DNA of 64,000 nucleotides from Kitasatospora acidiphila (GCF_006636205.1 NZ_VIGB01000003.1:5508501-5572500); one strand, 5' to 3'; numbered from the stretch's first letter, positions 29,086 to 37,963 are shown. The notes: generated by a model not told the origin, from the sequence alone. Numbers and translations: made by a program.

Positions 29086-29736
29086 TCAGGCGATCGAGGC
29101 GACGGCCGGTTCGGGCCGGTCGGCCACGGTCCGCACCCGGCGGGCGGCTTCGGGGCCGTCGCAGGCGTGGGAGCCGAGACAGACCTGGCGGGCCACGATG
29201 GCGCGTTCGGCGCGCATCAGCCGCCAGCCGCGCCGCACCAGGAAGCCGACCGACTTGCGGCCCTCGCGCAGATCGCGGCGGAACCGGCGCCAGGCGGTGA
29301 CCAGCGGGTGGTTGCGCAGGCAGAGCGCGTCGCCGAGCAGGTCCTCGGCGCGGCAGCCGGCGACCAGCTCGGCGGCGAAGATCCCCTCGGCGATGAACGC
29401 CGGGGCGCCGTGCAGCTCCAGGAGCCGGGAGCCGGCCCGACCGTTGGCCGGGATGGAGTAGACGGGCACCTCGGCCCGGCCGGTCTCCACCAGCTGACGG
29501 ATCGCGGTCAGCGCCTGGTCGCCGTGCCAGGAGGCGGGCGAGTCCCAGTCGATGCCGCTGCCGTCGGGCAGTGGCGGGAGGCTCGGGTCGTCGCCGTCCT
29601 TGTAGAAGTCGTCGAGCTGCAGCACCGGGAGTCCGGCCCGCTCGGCCAGTGAGGACTTGCCCGATCCCGAGGGCCCGGACAGCAGCACCACGCGGGCGCG
29701 ACGAACAGGGGCGGGGTTCATGGGGGAGTCACTCAC
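29086..29736 (-). CDS. Uridine kinase-like P-loop ATPase
   Basis: A cytoplasmic P-loop kinase-fold protein of 216 residues. Walker A is LLSGPSGSGKSSLAE, followed by LQLDDFYKDGDD, the acceptor-binding pattern of the uridine kinase/phosphoribulokinase family, then DWDSPASWH and an Arg-rich lid (RRFRRDLREGRKS). It resembles proteins annotated as uridine kinase in Streptomyces. The nucleoside theme of the surroundings fits, but the CTACGCGCGTAG operator is not present upstream, so this should be held loosely. GTG at 29736 or ATG at 29721 are possible starts; neither has a strong Shine-Dalgarno. Its end meets the oxidoreductase end at a 7-bp gap. Confidence 0.75.
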   Translation of the reverse strand: MSDSPMNPAPVRRARVVLLSGPSGSGKSSLAERAGLPVLQLDDFYKDGDDPSLPPLPDGSGIDWDSPASWHGDQALTAIRQLVETGRAEVPVYSIPANGRAGSRLLELHGAPAFIAEGIFAAELVAGCRAEDLLGDALCLRNHPLVTAWRRFRRDLREGRKSVGFLVRRGWRLMRAERAIVARQVCLGSHACDGPEAARRVRTVADRPEPAVASIA

Positions 29737-29822
29737 GAGACACCAGTCTGACGCATCGAACGCAGTACTGGTAACCCGGCGGACGGCACCAGCGCACGGT
29801 AAGGGGGCGGCGGCAAAAGGGT

Positions 29823-29908
29823 GACGGGCCCGCGCCAGGGGGGAGAGGCGCGAGCCCGTCGGCGGTCCGTCCGGGCCCCTGGGGGGATAGGGGCACGGGG
29901 GACGGACC
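29823..29908. terminator. Two adjacent hairpins after the deoC-aldehyde dehydrogenase operon
   Basis: GACGGGCCCGCGCC (29823-29836) with GGCGCGAGCCCGTC (29847-29860), one mismatch; then GGTCCGTCC (29864-29872) with GGACGGACC (29900-29908) around a G/C-rich inner stem. They lie just past the last stop (29924) of the leftward operon and are read as its terminators. Confidence 0.65.
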
Positions 29909-29923
29909 GGTCAGGGGGAGGAC

Positions 29924-30826
29924 CTACTGGCCCATCGGGTGCCAGACGGTCTTGGTCTCCAGGAACGAGAGTAGCCGGTCGGTTCCCGGATCATTGGTCC
30001 AGTCCTGGGCCGCCGGGTCGACGGCCGTGCGCAGCACCCGCTTCAGGGTGTCCGCGGCCAGCTCCTCCAGGGCGGTCGCCGTGCCCGGACCGTCCGCGGC
30101 GATCGCGCCGGCCAGGTCGAGGGCGTTGACGTCCTGGTGGGACGCCAGGGTGGGGGCGATGTCCGCGGTGCGGCCGGAGATGACGTTCACCACGCCGCCC
30201 GGCACGTCCGAGGTGGCCAGCACCTCGCCCAGCGACAGGGCGGGCAGCGGCGCGTCAGCCGCGGCCGCCACCACCGCGGTGTTGCCGGTGGCGATCACCG
30301 GGGCGAGCACCGACACCAGGCCGAGGAAGGAGAACCCGTAGCCGGTCTGCGGGGCCACGATGCCCACCACGCCGGTGGGTTCGGGCACCGACAGGTTGAA
30401 GAACGGGCCGGCCACCGGGTTGGCGGCACCGGCGATCTGGGCCACCTTGTCGGTCCAGCCCGCGTACCAGACCCAGCGGTCGATCGCCTGGTCGACCAGC
30501 GCGGCGGCCTTCTTGCCGCCCAGGCCCTCGGCCGCGGCCACCTCGGCGGCGAACTGCTCGCGGCGGCCCTGCAGCATCTCGGCGACCCGGTACAGGACTT
30601 GACCGCGGTTGTAGGCGGTGGTGCCGGACCAGCCCTTGACGGCGGCGCGGGCGGCCAGCACGGCGTCCCGGGTGTCCTTGCGGGTCCCGAGCGGGGCGTT
30701 GGCGAGCCACTGGCCCTTTGCGTCGGTCACCTCGTACACCCGCCCGCTCTCGGAGCGCGGGAACTTCCCGCCGACGTACAGCTTGTAGGTCTTGAAGACA
30801 TCAAGTCGCATGGCAGTCTCAGACAT
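29924..30826 (-). CDS. Cysteine-free short aldehyde dehydrogenase homologue (probable ALDH16-type second domain)
   Basis: A 300-residue protein with the N-terminal aldehyde dehydrogenase fold (YKLYVGGKFPRSESGRVYEV, LVDQAIDRWVWYAGWTDKV, PEPTGVVGIVAPQTGYGFSFLGLVSVLAPVIATGNTAVVAA). It ends where the catalytic domain should begin. It has no cysteine at all and no ELGGK glutamate, so it cannot work as a normal aldehyde dehydrogenase. The ATG lies inside the end of the preceding catalytic gene (8-bp overlap, 30819-30826). A full dehydrogenase plus a dead second domain is the layout of fused ALDH16 proteins, so this is probably a structural partner of the upstream enzyme. Confidence 0.88.
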   Translation of the reverse strand: MSETAMRLDVFKTYKLYVGGKFPRSESGRVYEVTDAKGQWLANAPLGTRKDTRDAVLAARAAVKGWSGTTAYNRGQVLYRVAEMLQGRREQFAAEVAAAEGLGGKKAAALVDQAIDRWVWYAGWTDKVAQIAGAANPVAGPFFNLSVPEPTGVVGIVAPQTGYGFSFLGLVSVLAPVIATGNTAVVAAAADAPLPALSLGEVLATSDVPGGVVNVISGRTADIAPTLASHQDVNALDLAGAIAADGPGTATALEELAADTLKRVLRTAVDPAAQDWTNDPGTDRLLSFLETKTVWHPMGQ

Positions 30827-32294
30827 CGAGGTAGGCCTCCAGACCGTGCCGGCCACCCTCGCGGCCGTAGCCCGACTCCTTGTAGCCGCCGAACGGCGAG
30901 GTCGGGTCGAACTTGTTGAAGGTGTTGGCCCACACCACACCGGCCTTCAGCCGGTCGGCCATCCAGAGGATGCGCGAGCCCTTCTCCGTCCAGATGCCGG
31001 CGGAGAGTCCGTACGGGGTGTTGTTGGCCTTCTCCAGCGCCTCGGCCGGGGTGCGGAAGGTCAGCACCGACAGCACCGGGCCGAAGATCTCCTCCCGGGC
31101 GATCCGGTGCGCCTGGCTCACGCCGGTGAACAGCGTGGGGCGGAACCAGTAACCGGCGGACGGGAGTTCGCACTCCGGCGCCCAGCGCTCGGCGCCCTCG
31201 GCCTCGCCGGCGGTGGCCAGCTCGGTGATCCGGGCCAGCTGGGCGGCCGAGTTGATGGCGCCGATGTCGGTGTTCTTGTCCAGCGGGTCGCCGACCCGCA
31301 GGGTGGCCATCCGGCGCTTGAGGGCGTCCAGCAGCTCGTCCTGGACGGACTCCTGGACCAGCAGCCGGGAGCCGGCGCAGCAGACGTGCCCCTGGTTGAA
31401 GAAGATGCCGTTGACGATGCCCTCGACCGCCTGGTCGATCGGCGCGTCGTCGAAGACGATGTTGGCCGCCTTGCCGCCCAGCTCCAGCGACAACTTCTTG
31501 CGGGTACCGGCCAGTTGCTTGGCGATCGCGCGGCCGACCGGAGTGGAGCCGGTGAACGCCACCTTGTTGACGTCCGGGTGCGCGGTGAGCGCGGCACCGG
31601 TGCGGCCGTCGCCGGTGACGATGTTGACCACGCCCTTGGGCAGACCGGCCTGGCGGCAGATCTCGGCGAACCGCAGAGCGGTCAGCGGGGTGGTCTCGGC
31701 GGGCTTGAGGACCACGGTGTTGCCGGTGGCCAGCGCCGGGGCGATCTTCCACGCCAGCATCATCAGCGGGAAGTTCCACGGGATGACCTGGCCGGCCACG
31801 CCCAGCGGCTTCGGGCTGGGACCGTAGCCGGCGAAGTCCAGCTTGTCCGCCCAGCCCGCGTAGTAGAAGAAGTGCGCGGCGACCAGCGGCAGATCGACGT
31901 CCCGGGTCTCCTTGATCGGCTTGCCGTTGTCGATCGACTCCAGCACGGCCAGCTCGCGGGAGCGCTCCTGGATGATCCGGGCGATCCGGAACAGGTACTT
32001 GGCGCGCTCGCTGCCGGGCAGCGCCGACCAGTCGGCGAACGCCTTGCGTGCCGCCTTGACGGCGCGGTCGACGTCCTCGTCGGTGCCCTGGGCGAACTCG
32101 GCGAGCACCTGCTCGGTGGCCGGGTTGACCGTCTTCAGCGCCTCGCTGCCGCTGGAGTCGGCGAACTCGCCGTTGATGAAGTGGCCGTAGGAGGTGGCGA
32201 TGTCGCCGGCCGCGGCGGGCGACTCCGGGGCGGGGGCGTACTCGAACAGCCCGCTCTTGCGGACCGGCTCTGCGGCGTTCTTGTTCTTGGCCAT
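30819..32294 (-). CDS. Aldehyde dehydrogenase (catalytic subunit) of the deoC operon
   Basis: NAD(P)-dependent aldehyde dehydrogenase of 491 residues with all catalytic parts: Asn in GQVIPWNFPLMML, KPAETTPLTAL, FTGSTPVGRAI, Glu in LSLELGGKAAN, and catalytic Cys in FNQGHVCCAGSR. ATG at 32294 is preceded by GAGGA and is 5 bp after the deoC stop. DeoC releases acetaldehyde and glyceraldehyde-3-phosphate from deoxyribose-5-phosphate, so oxidation of acetaldehyde to acetate is the natural role. The next gene, an inactive aldehyde dehydrogenase half, overlaps by 8 bp. Confidence 0.93.
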   Translation of the reverse strand: MAKNKNAAEPVRKSGLFEYAPAPESPAAAGDIATSYGHFINGEFADSSGSEALKTVNPATEQVLAEFAQGTDEDVDRAVKAARKAFADWSALPGSERAKYLFRIARIIQERSRELAVLESIDNGKPIKETRDVDLPLVAAHFFYYAGWADKLDFAGYGPSPKPLGVAGQVIPWNFPLMMLAWKIAPALATGNTVVLKPAETTPLTALRFAEICRQAGLPKGVVNIVTGDGRTGAALTAHPDVNKVAFTGSTPVGRAIAKQLAGTRKKLSLELGGKAANIVFDDAPIDQAVEGIVNGIFFNQGHVCCAGSRLLVQESVQDELLDALKRRMATLRVGDPLDKNTDIGAINSAAQLARITELATAGEAEGAERWAPECELPSAGYWFRPTLFTGVSQAHRIAREEIFGPVLSVLTFRTPAEALEKANNTPYGLSAGIWTEKGSRILWMADRLKAGVVWANTFNKFDPTSPFGGYKESGYGREGGRHGLEAYLDV

Positions 32295-32299
32295 GTTCC

Positions 32300-33286
32300 T
32301 CAGTCCACCGTCACGTAGTCGGGACCGGAGTACCGTCCGGTGGTCAGCTTCTGACGCTGCATCAGGAGATCGTTGAGCAGGCTGGAGGCGCCGAAGCGGA
32401 ACCAGTGCGGGCTCAGCCAATCGTCGCCCAGGGTCTCGTTGACCATCACCAGGTACTTCATGGCGTCCTTGGTGGTCCGGATGCCGCCGGCCGGCTTCAC
32501 GCCGACCTGGATGCCGGTCTGCGCCCGGAAGTCGCGGACGGCTTCGAGCATCAGCAGGGTCACCGGGGGAGTGGCGTTGACGGCCACCTTGCCGGTCGAG
32601 GTCTTGATGAAGTCGGCGCCGGCCAGCATCGCCAGCCAGGAGGCCCGGCGCACGTTGTCATAGGTCTGCAGCTCGCCGGTCTCGAAGATCACCTTGAGGT
32701 GGGCCGAGGTGCCGTCGGGGCGCTTGCATGCCTCCTTGACGGCGGTGATCTCGTTGAAGACGTCCAGGTAGCGGCCGGAGAGGAAGGCGCCGCGGTCGAT
32801 CACCATGTCGATCTCGTCGGCGCCGGCGGCCACCGCGTCGGCGGTGTCGGCCAGCTTCACCGGCAGCGCGGCGCGGCCGGCCGGGAAGGCGGTGGCGACC
32901 GAGGCGACCTGGATGTCGGTGCCCTTCAGCGCCTCCTTGGCGGTGGCGACCATGTCCGGGTAGACGCAGATCGCGGCGACGCGGGGGGCGGTGGGGTCGC
33001 TCGGGTCGGGGTTCCGGCCCTTGGCGCACAGGGAGCGCACCTTGCCGACCGTGTCCGCGCCTTCGAGCGTGGTCAGGTCGATCATCGAGATGGCCAGGTC
33101 GATGGCGTACGCCTTGGCCGTGGTCTTGATCGAACGGGTGCCGAGGGCGGCGGCGCGGGCCTCCAGGCCGACTTGGTCGACGCCGGGCAGGCCGTGCAGG
33201 AAGCGGCGGAGCGAGGCCTCGGACGCCGCGACGTCCTTCAGACCGCCGCCCGCAGCGCCGGGGGCATTGGCTGCAAGAGTGGACAT
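32300..33286 (-). CDS. deoC: Deoxyribose-phosphate aldolase
   Basis: Cleaves 2-deoxyribose-5-phosphate to glyceraldehyde-3-phosphate and acetaldehyde. It is a class I aldolase of 328 residues, like the longer eukaryotic/actinobacterial DERA. The Schiff-base lysine is in GADFIKTSTGKVAVNAT, the second key Lys in VGVKPAGGIRTTKDAM, and the Asp in AGADEIDMVIDRGAFLSG. ATG at 33286 is likely; GTG at 33290-33292 is two codons upstream. A perfect CTACGCGCGTAG palindrome lies 20 bp before the start. It heads an operon with two aldehyde dehydrogenase genes. Confidence 0.94.
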   Translation of the reverse strand: MSTLAANAPGAAGGGLKDVAASEASLRRFLHGLPGVDQVGLEARAAALGTRSIKTTAKAYAIDLAISMIDLTTLEGADTVGKVRSLCAKGRNPDPSDPTAPRVAAICVYPDMVATAKEALKGTDIQVASVATAFPAGRAALPVKLADTADAVAAGADEIDMVIDRGAFLSGRYLDVFNEITAVKEACKRPDGTSAHLKVIFETGELQTYDNVRRASWLAMLAGADFIKTSTGKVAVNATPPVTLLMLEAVRDFRAQTGIQVGVKPAGGIRTTKDAMKYLVMVNETLGDDWLSPHWFRFGASSLLNDLLMQRQKLTTGRYSGPDYVTVD

Positions 33287-33305
33287 AGTCACCAGAGCAG
33301 CATAT

Positions 33306-33317
33306 CTACGCGCGTAG
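33306..33317. promoter_or_regulatory. Perfect nucleoside-regulon palindrome upstream of deoC
   Basis: CTACGCGCGTAG, 20 bp before the deoC ATG, overlapping the likely promoter (TATGCT follows on the minus strand). It is identical to the sites upstream of add and the purine nucleoside phosphorylase gene. Confidence 0.75.
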
Positions 33318-33442
33318 CCAATGGGTAGACGGGGTCGACTTCGATGCGGGAATGAGATGTGGGTCCGGTGCGGTCGGCTGGACGGCCGACCGGGCTCCGC
33401 TGGTTCCCGCTGCCCGGATCACCTGATCCCGGAGCGGAGCCC

Positions 33443-33515
33443 GGCGCCCATGACCGGTTCCATGGGCGCCGCGCGGAGCGAGCTCCGTGCCCTGGGGCGG
33501 GTGCGCGCCCCAGGG
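33443..33515 (-). terminator. Two hairpins after the G1 protease gene
   Basis: GGCGCCCATG (33443-33452) with CATGGGCGCC (33461-33470), perfect 10 bp; and CCCTGGGGCG (33490-33499) with CGCCCCAGGG (33506-33515), perfect 10 bp. The second is 10 bp past the stop of the leftward protease gene. The rest of the 200-bp gap to the deoC promoter shows nothing else. Confidence 0.75.
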
Positions 33516-33524
33516 CCGGTTCGG

Positions 33525-34243
33525 CTACTCCTGCAGGAACGTTTCGCTGAAGCTGGTGCCGCTGGAGCCGAGCCCGCTGGTGCGGGCCTCGTAGGCGCCG
33601 TTCGACGGGTCGAGCGCGACCGGGTTGAAGGATCCGAGGGACTTGCCGTTGACGGTGGCCGAGCTGAAGTTCAGGGTGCCGAAGTTGGGGTAGGCCCCGG
33701 TCGGCGACTCGATGATGACCTCGGCGCTGGCCCGCTGCCCGGAGGAGAGGGACTTGGTGGTGGTGTAGGTCCAGCCGCGCGAGGAGTTGGTCAGCTTCAG
33801 GGTGTACCGGTTGCTCCCGGCGTAGGTGACCGAGGCGTTGATCACGTTGCCGGCCGACACCGGGTAGGAGCTCTGGCTCAGGTAGACCGGGTTCGCGGGG
33901 TACATCTCGTACCAGGCCTGGTCCACGGGGCTGCCGCTGGAGCAGTCGGTCGCGACGCCGGTCTGCTCCACGGTGGACGTGCCGTACCCGTCGATGCCGA
34001 CCCAGGGGGCGTAGAGGTCGTTGGTGGAGTTGCAGGTGGCGTTCGGCTCGGTCCAGCTCGCCGAGACGGAGGTGAAGCCGCTGCCCGTGGCGGCGTAGCC
34101 GCCCCAGTTGTAGCCGTTGATGTTGTAGTGCAGGGGGCGGAACGACAGTCCCTGTGCGGCCGCCGCGGTGGTCGGCGCGACGGGGCGGCGAGGGTGGTCG
34201 CCGCTGCCGCGAGGGTGGCGACGCGTATCAGGAATCGGCGCAT
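33525..34243 (-). CDS. Secreted G1 family (eqolisin) glutamic endopeptidase, apparent one-base frameshift near 34182-34185
   Basis: An exported pepstatin-insensitive acid protease of the fungal eqolisin type, uncommon in bacteria. The ATG at 34243 with GAGGAG upstream gives the signal peptide MRRFLIRVATLAAAATTLAAP; the frame then breaks, and the next frame continues VAPTTAAAAQGLSFRPL into the mature domain. One C added to the run at 34182-34185 joins them into 239 residues. Family features are NWGGYAATGSGFTSVSASWTEP (catalytic Gln/Glu region), APWVGIDGYGTSTVEQTG, and a second catalytic Glu near SAEVIIESPT. The break is probably a base-calling error. Confidence 0.85.
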
Positions 34244-34486
34244 GCTGGCTCCTCGGTGGGGGACGATCAGGATGCTCGTGCTCCGACCCCAAGCCGGTGT
34301 GGGCGGCTGTGAGGCGGTGGCAGTAAAGGATGGCCAACTGTCATGAGTAGGTCAAGAGCCTTGGCATTACTGAGTGCTGGCTGAATGGCCGCGCCAAGTC
34401 GAAGGCTTGACGGTGTTTGTGGGGTCTGGCTTCGAGCTACCCGAAATCAAGTGGCGGCAGCGAGGCCTGAGCAGAAGGCTCGCACT

Positions 34487-35389
34487 GTGACACTTCACCA
34501 GAACGAGATCCGCGTAGATGAGACGGTCGTCCGAGCACTACTGCGAGAGCAGCGACCGGAGTTGGCCGACCTCCCGGTCTCCCCGGCGGGCGCGGGCACG
34601 GACAACCGGATGTACCGGCTCGGCGACGAGTTGCTCGTGCGGCTGCCGCGCACCCCGGGCAATGCGGAGGCGGTGCGCAAGGAGCAGGCCTGGCTGCCGC
34701 GCTTGGCGCCGCAGTTGCCCTGCCGCATCCCGGAGTTGGTGTACTGCGGTACGCCGGGGGACGCGTTCCCGCTGGCGTGGTCGGTGTACCGCTGGATCGA
34801 CGGCGAGGTGGTCGGCCCGGGGCGGGTCACCGACTGGCCCGCCTTCGGGGCCGACCTGGCGGAGACCGTGCGGCGCCTGCATGCCGTCCCGCTGATGGGG
34901 GCCACTCGCGAGGGCGAGCTCAGCTGGTACCGAGGGGGTGACTTGCAGGCCTGCGACGGATGGGTCAGCCGCTGCTTCGACGAGCGTCGAGCGATCGAGG
35001 GCCTGGACCTCGACATCGCGCAGTTGCACCACCTGTGGCAGGGCGCGCTCGCCCTGCCCGAGCCGTCCGGAGGCCAGGTGTGGCTCCACGGCGACCTCAA
35101 GCCCACCAACCTGCTGGTCCAGCACGGCAGATTGCACGCCGTCATCGACTTCGGAGGCCTCTCGGTGGGCTTCCCGGACGCCGAGCATGCGGCGGTGTGG
35201 GATCTGCCGGCGGCGGCCCGGCGGGCGTACTGGGAGGCGCTGGACCTCGACGAGGCGACCTGGCTGCGGGCGAGGGCGTGGGCGATCGCCGTCGGGGTCA
35301 GCGGGGTGTCGTACTACTGGCGCACCTACCCCGAGTTCGTCGACGAGTGCCTGTCGCGGCTGCGGGCGATCCTGGAGGAGAAAGGGTGA
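34487..35389 (+). CDS. Aminoglycoside phosphotransferase (APH) family kinase
   Basis: A cytoplasmic protein-kinase-like phosphotransferase of 300 residues. The Brenner motif is VWLHGDLKPTNLLVQ, followed by VIDFGG. Earlier are the nucleotide-binding TDNRMYRLGDELLVRLPRT and the hinge SVYRWIDGE. Homologues are annotated as APH or macrolide-kinase-like, but most such proteins in Streptomyces have no known substrate and no other resistance gene is near. GTG at 34487 is chosen because it is where family similarity starts; the upstream frame is unlike the rest. Not in a clear operon; the next gene begins 27 bp later. Confidence 0.85.
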   Translation: MTLHQNEIRVDETVVRALLREQRPELADLPVSPAGAGTDNRMYRLGDELLVRLPRTPGNAEAVRKEQAWLPRLAPQLPCRIPELVYCGTPGDAFPLAWSVYRWIDGEVVGPGRVTDWPAFGADLAETVRRLHAVPLMGATREGELSWYRGGDLQACDGWVSRCFDERRAIEGLDLDIAQLHHLWQGALALPEPSGGQVWLHGDLKPTNLLVQHGRLHAVIDFGGLSVGFPDAEHAAVWDLPAAARRAYWEALDLDEATWLRARAWAIAVGVSGVSYYWRTYPEFVDECLSRLRAILEEKG

Positions 35390-35416
35390 CGTGAACTGTC
35401 CCCTTTGAGAACCACC

Positions 35417-36385
35417 ATGGGTGACATGGACAAGGACACCACCACCCAGCCCATCGCCCACGAACGCCCGCTCGCCGGCCGGGTCGCGCTCGTCGCCGGC
35501 GCCACCCGGGGTGCCGGACGGGCGCTCGCCGTCGAGCTCGGCCGTGCGGGCGCCACCGTGTACGTCACCGGCCGCACCACCCGGGAGCGCGTCAGCGAGG
35601 TCGGCCGGGCCACGGAGACCATCGAGGAGACCGCGGAGCTGGTTGCCGCGGCCGGCGGCACCGGTACCGCCGTTCCCACCGATCACCTGGACGAGGAGCA
35701 GGTGCGCGCCCTCGTCGAGCGGATCGGCCGTGAGCGGGGAAGGCTCGACATCCTCGTCAACGACCTCTGGGGCGGCGAGCATCTGCTTGCCAACTCCGTC
35801 TTCGGCAAGAAGAGTTGGGAGACACCGCTGGCCGACGGCCTGCGGATCCTGGAGCTCGGGGTGCGCTCGCACGTGATCACCGCGGCCCTGGCCCTCCCGC
35901 TGCTGGTCCGCTCGGACGCGCCGCTGCACGTGGAGGTCACCGACGGCACGGCGGCCTTCAACCGCCGCTACCGCGGGAACCTCTACTACGACCTCGCGAA
36001 GAACGCCCCGATCCGGATCGCCTTCGGACTGGGCGAGGAGCTGGCGGACCACGGGGGCACCGCGGTCGCCGTCACGCCGGGCTTCCTGCGCTCGGAGCAG
36101 ATGCTCGCCCACTTCGGCGTGACGGAGGAGAACTGGCGCGACGCCATCGCCCGGGAACCGGACTTCGCCCTCGCCGAATCGCCGTACTACCTCGCCCGCG
36201 CGGTCGCCGCGCTCGCCGCCGACCCGGACCGGGCGGCCCGCTGGAACGGGAAGTCCGCCTCCAGCGCGGAACTCGCCAAGACCTATGGCGTACGGGACGT
36301 GGACGGCAGCCGGCCGGACTGCTGGTCGTACTTCGAGGCCGTCAAGTTCGGCGGGAAGGACGGCTCGGTGGACGACTACCGCTGA
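35417..36385 (+). CDS. SDR family oxidoreductase
   Basis: A short-chain dehydrogenase of about 322 residues, longer than classical SDRs. The cofactor motif is VALVAGATRGAGRALA, then LDILVNDLWGGEHL in place of NNAG, and YYDLAKNAPIRIAFGLGEEL with the Tyr-X3-Lys pair. The pattern GATRGAGRA with NDLWGGE is a recognisable subgroup often paired with WYL regulators. Starts at 35417 or 35426 are both plausible; 35405 is a TTG. Its 3' end overlaps the convergent WYL regulator gene by 10 bp. Confidence 0.87.
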   Translation: MGDMDKDTTTQPIAHERPLAGRVALVAGATRGAGRALAVELGRAGATVYVTGRTTRERVSEVGRATETIEETAELVAAAGGTGTAVPTDHLDEEQVRALVERIGRERGRLDILVNDLWGGEHLLANSVFGKKSWETPLADGLRILELGVRSHVITAALALPLLVRSDAPLHVEVTDGTAAFNRRYRGNLYYDLAKNAPIRIAFGLGEELADHGGTAVAVTPGFLRSEQMLAHFGVTEENWRDAIAREPDFALAESPYYLARAVAALAADPDRAARWNGKSASSAELAKTYGVRDVDGSRPDCWSYFEAVKFGGKDGSVDDYR

Positions 36386-37386
36386 TCCCCCGACTCCCCG
36401 CCGTACAACTCGGCGAGGGCCTGCGCGTGCTCGCGGAAGCGGGCCCGCAGGCCCGCCGGGGCCAGTACCTCCACCTGCGCACCCAGCCCGACCAACTGGG
36501 CGAAGGCGACCTCCTCCGACTCCACCGGCACGCTGAGCGTGACCCGCCCGTCGGCGTCCGGCGCGGTCGCGGAGGCAGCCGCCCCGGTCACGCCGGCCGG
36601 GTCCACCACGGCGGGCAGACGGCGCAGCCCCTGCTCCGTCAGCCGCACGGTGACGGTCGTGCGCAGCAGCGCCCGGGCGAAGGAGCCGGCCTGCGCCTGC
36701 CAGTGCGCGGCCAGGTCGAAGGACGGGTCGCGGGCGAAGGGTTCACCGGGAGCGGGGGAGAGCCCCGTGACGCGATCGACGCGGTAGGTGCGCCAAGCGC
36801 CGTCCGGGACCCGGCAGACGACGTACCACACCCCCGCCTTCAGGACGAGCCCGTACGGCTCCACCAGGCGGGTCACCACGCGGGGCGGCGCCCCGTCCCG
36901 GGCAGGGCGCGCATAGGCCAGCTCGACCGTGCGGTCGGACCACACGGCACGGGCCAGCTCCGGCAGCAACTCCGGCGCCGACGGCTCGCGGAACCAGGCC
37001 GGGGCGTCGAGGTGGAAGCGGCGCGTCGACGACTCGGCCGCCGCGCGCAGCGACGGGAGCAGGGTGGCCGACAGCTTCAGTCGGGCCACCTCCGCCGCGT
37101 CCGACAGCCCGAGATCGCGCAGCGCCGCGGGCAGGCCGGAGAGGTAGAGCGTCTCCGCCTCGGTGGGATGCAGCGTGGTGAGCCGGGTCCGGTAGCCCGG
37201 CGCCAGGTGGTAGCCGCCCGCCCGGCCGCGCTCGGCCCGGATCGGTACCCCTGCCTCCTGCAGGGCCTGCGCGTCACGCTTCACCGTGCGCGCGGACACC
37301 CCCAGCTCGCGGGCGAGGGCGGCAGCGGGCAGCCCGGGGCTGGACTGGACGAGGAGCGTCATGCGGATCAGACGGGCGGCACGCAT
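36376..37386 (-). CDS. YafY-type WYL domain transcriptional regulator
   Basis: DNA-binding regulator of 336 residues. The N-terminal HTH_11 winged helix (RLIRMTLLVQSSPGLPAAALARELGVSARTVKRDAQALQEAGVPI) is followed by a WYL domain (VEPYGLVLKAGVWYVVCRVPDGAWRTYRVDRVTGL) and a WCX extension at the C-terminus. It is convergent with the SDR gene, ends overlapping by 10 bp. Such pairs occur repeatedly in Streptomyces, so it probably controls the SDR, though no operator was found. Confidence 0.9.
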   Translation of the reverse strand: MRAARLIRMTLLVQSSPGLPAAALARELGVSARTVKRDAQALQEAGVPIRAERGRAGGYHLAPGYRTRLTTLHPTEAETLYLSGLPAALRDLGLSDAAEVARLKLSATLLPSLRAAAESSTRRFHLDAPAWFREPSAPELLPELARAVWSDRTVELAYARPARDGAPPRVVTRLVEPYGLVLKAGVWYVVCRVPDGAWRTYRVDRVTGLSPAPGEPFARDPSFDLAAHWQAQAGSFARALLRTTVTVRLTEQGLRRLPAVVDPAGVTGAAASATAPDADGRVTLSVPVESEEVAFAQLVGLGAQVEVLAPAGLRARFREHAQALAELYGGESGDQR

Positions 37387-37419
37387 GGCTCAAGGATCCC
37401 CTCGCCTCGAACGCGAGCT

Positions 37420-37779
37420 TCAGCGCTGCGGCCGCAGCCCCGCCAGGGCGCGCCGCAGCTCGCCGTACCCGCGCGGCGTGTGGAAGGCCGCCTCCTGGTT
37501 GTTGCGCAGCACGGTCACCCGGTACGGCACTTGGCCGGTGAGCCGCAGTACGGCGGCGAACGGGGTGAGCAGCAGGCGGATCAGCCACTCGACCAGCCAG
37601 AGCGGGACCAGCACGGCGAGGACGATCATGGCGGGCAGCGCCAGCAGGAACGAGATCGGATCCTGCCCGAGCCCGCCGGGGATGATGTCGTTGGCCCACT
37701 CCGGCTTGATCCGCCGCACGCCGGCCAGCCGGTGCCGTCTGATCCGCCAGCAGACGCCCTTCGCGTCTCTCCAGCGCAT
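37420..37779 (-). CDS. Small membrane protein of unknown function
   Basis: A 119-residue protein. The polar N-terminus (MRWRDAKGVCWRIRRHRL) precedes two closely spaced hydrophobic segments (about 40-80: ISFLLALPAMIVLAVLVPLWLVEWLIRLLLTPFAAVL) and a cytoplasmic C-terminus with RVTVLRNNQEAAFHTPRGYGELRRAL. ATG at 37779 has GGGAGGCACGGG upstream and is chosen over a longer frame from 37848. The LVEW-LIRLLLTP arrangement recurs in Streptomyces membrane proteins, but I do not know a function. Confidence 0.7.
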   Translation of the reverse strand: MRWRDAKGVCWRIRRHRLAGVRRIKPEWANDIIPGGLGQDPISFLLALPAMIVLAVLVPLWLVEWLIRLLLTPFAAVLRLTGQVPYRVTVLRNNQEAAFHTPRGYGELRRALAGLRPQR

Positions 37780-37963
37780 ACCCGTGCCTCCCCGTTCCCC
37801 GTGTGTCGGCGGGTGAATATGCCAGAGGTATCGGACGCTTGTCAGCAAAACGCTCGAGAAAGCTCAAATCCCGCACAGATCCTGCGGGAGGGCGGATAAC
37901 GACCAGCTTGACGCGGGTAGCGTCCACCTCAAGGGGAGGACCGCCTGCCGGGGAGGTGGCACC

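Noticed and set aside
34487-35389. Antibiotic resistance or a biosynthetic cluster around the APH-like kinase
   Set aside because: No biosynthetic genes, transporter or ribosomal protection gene lies nearby; the family is broad and mostly uncharacterised.
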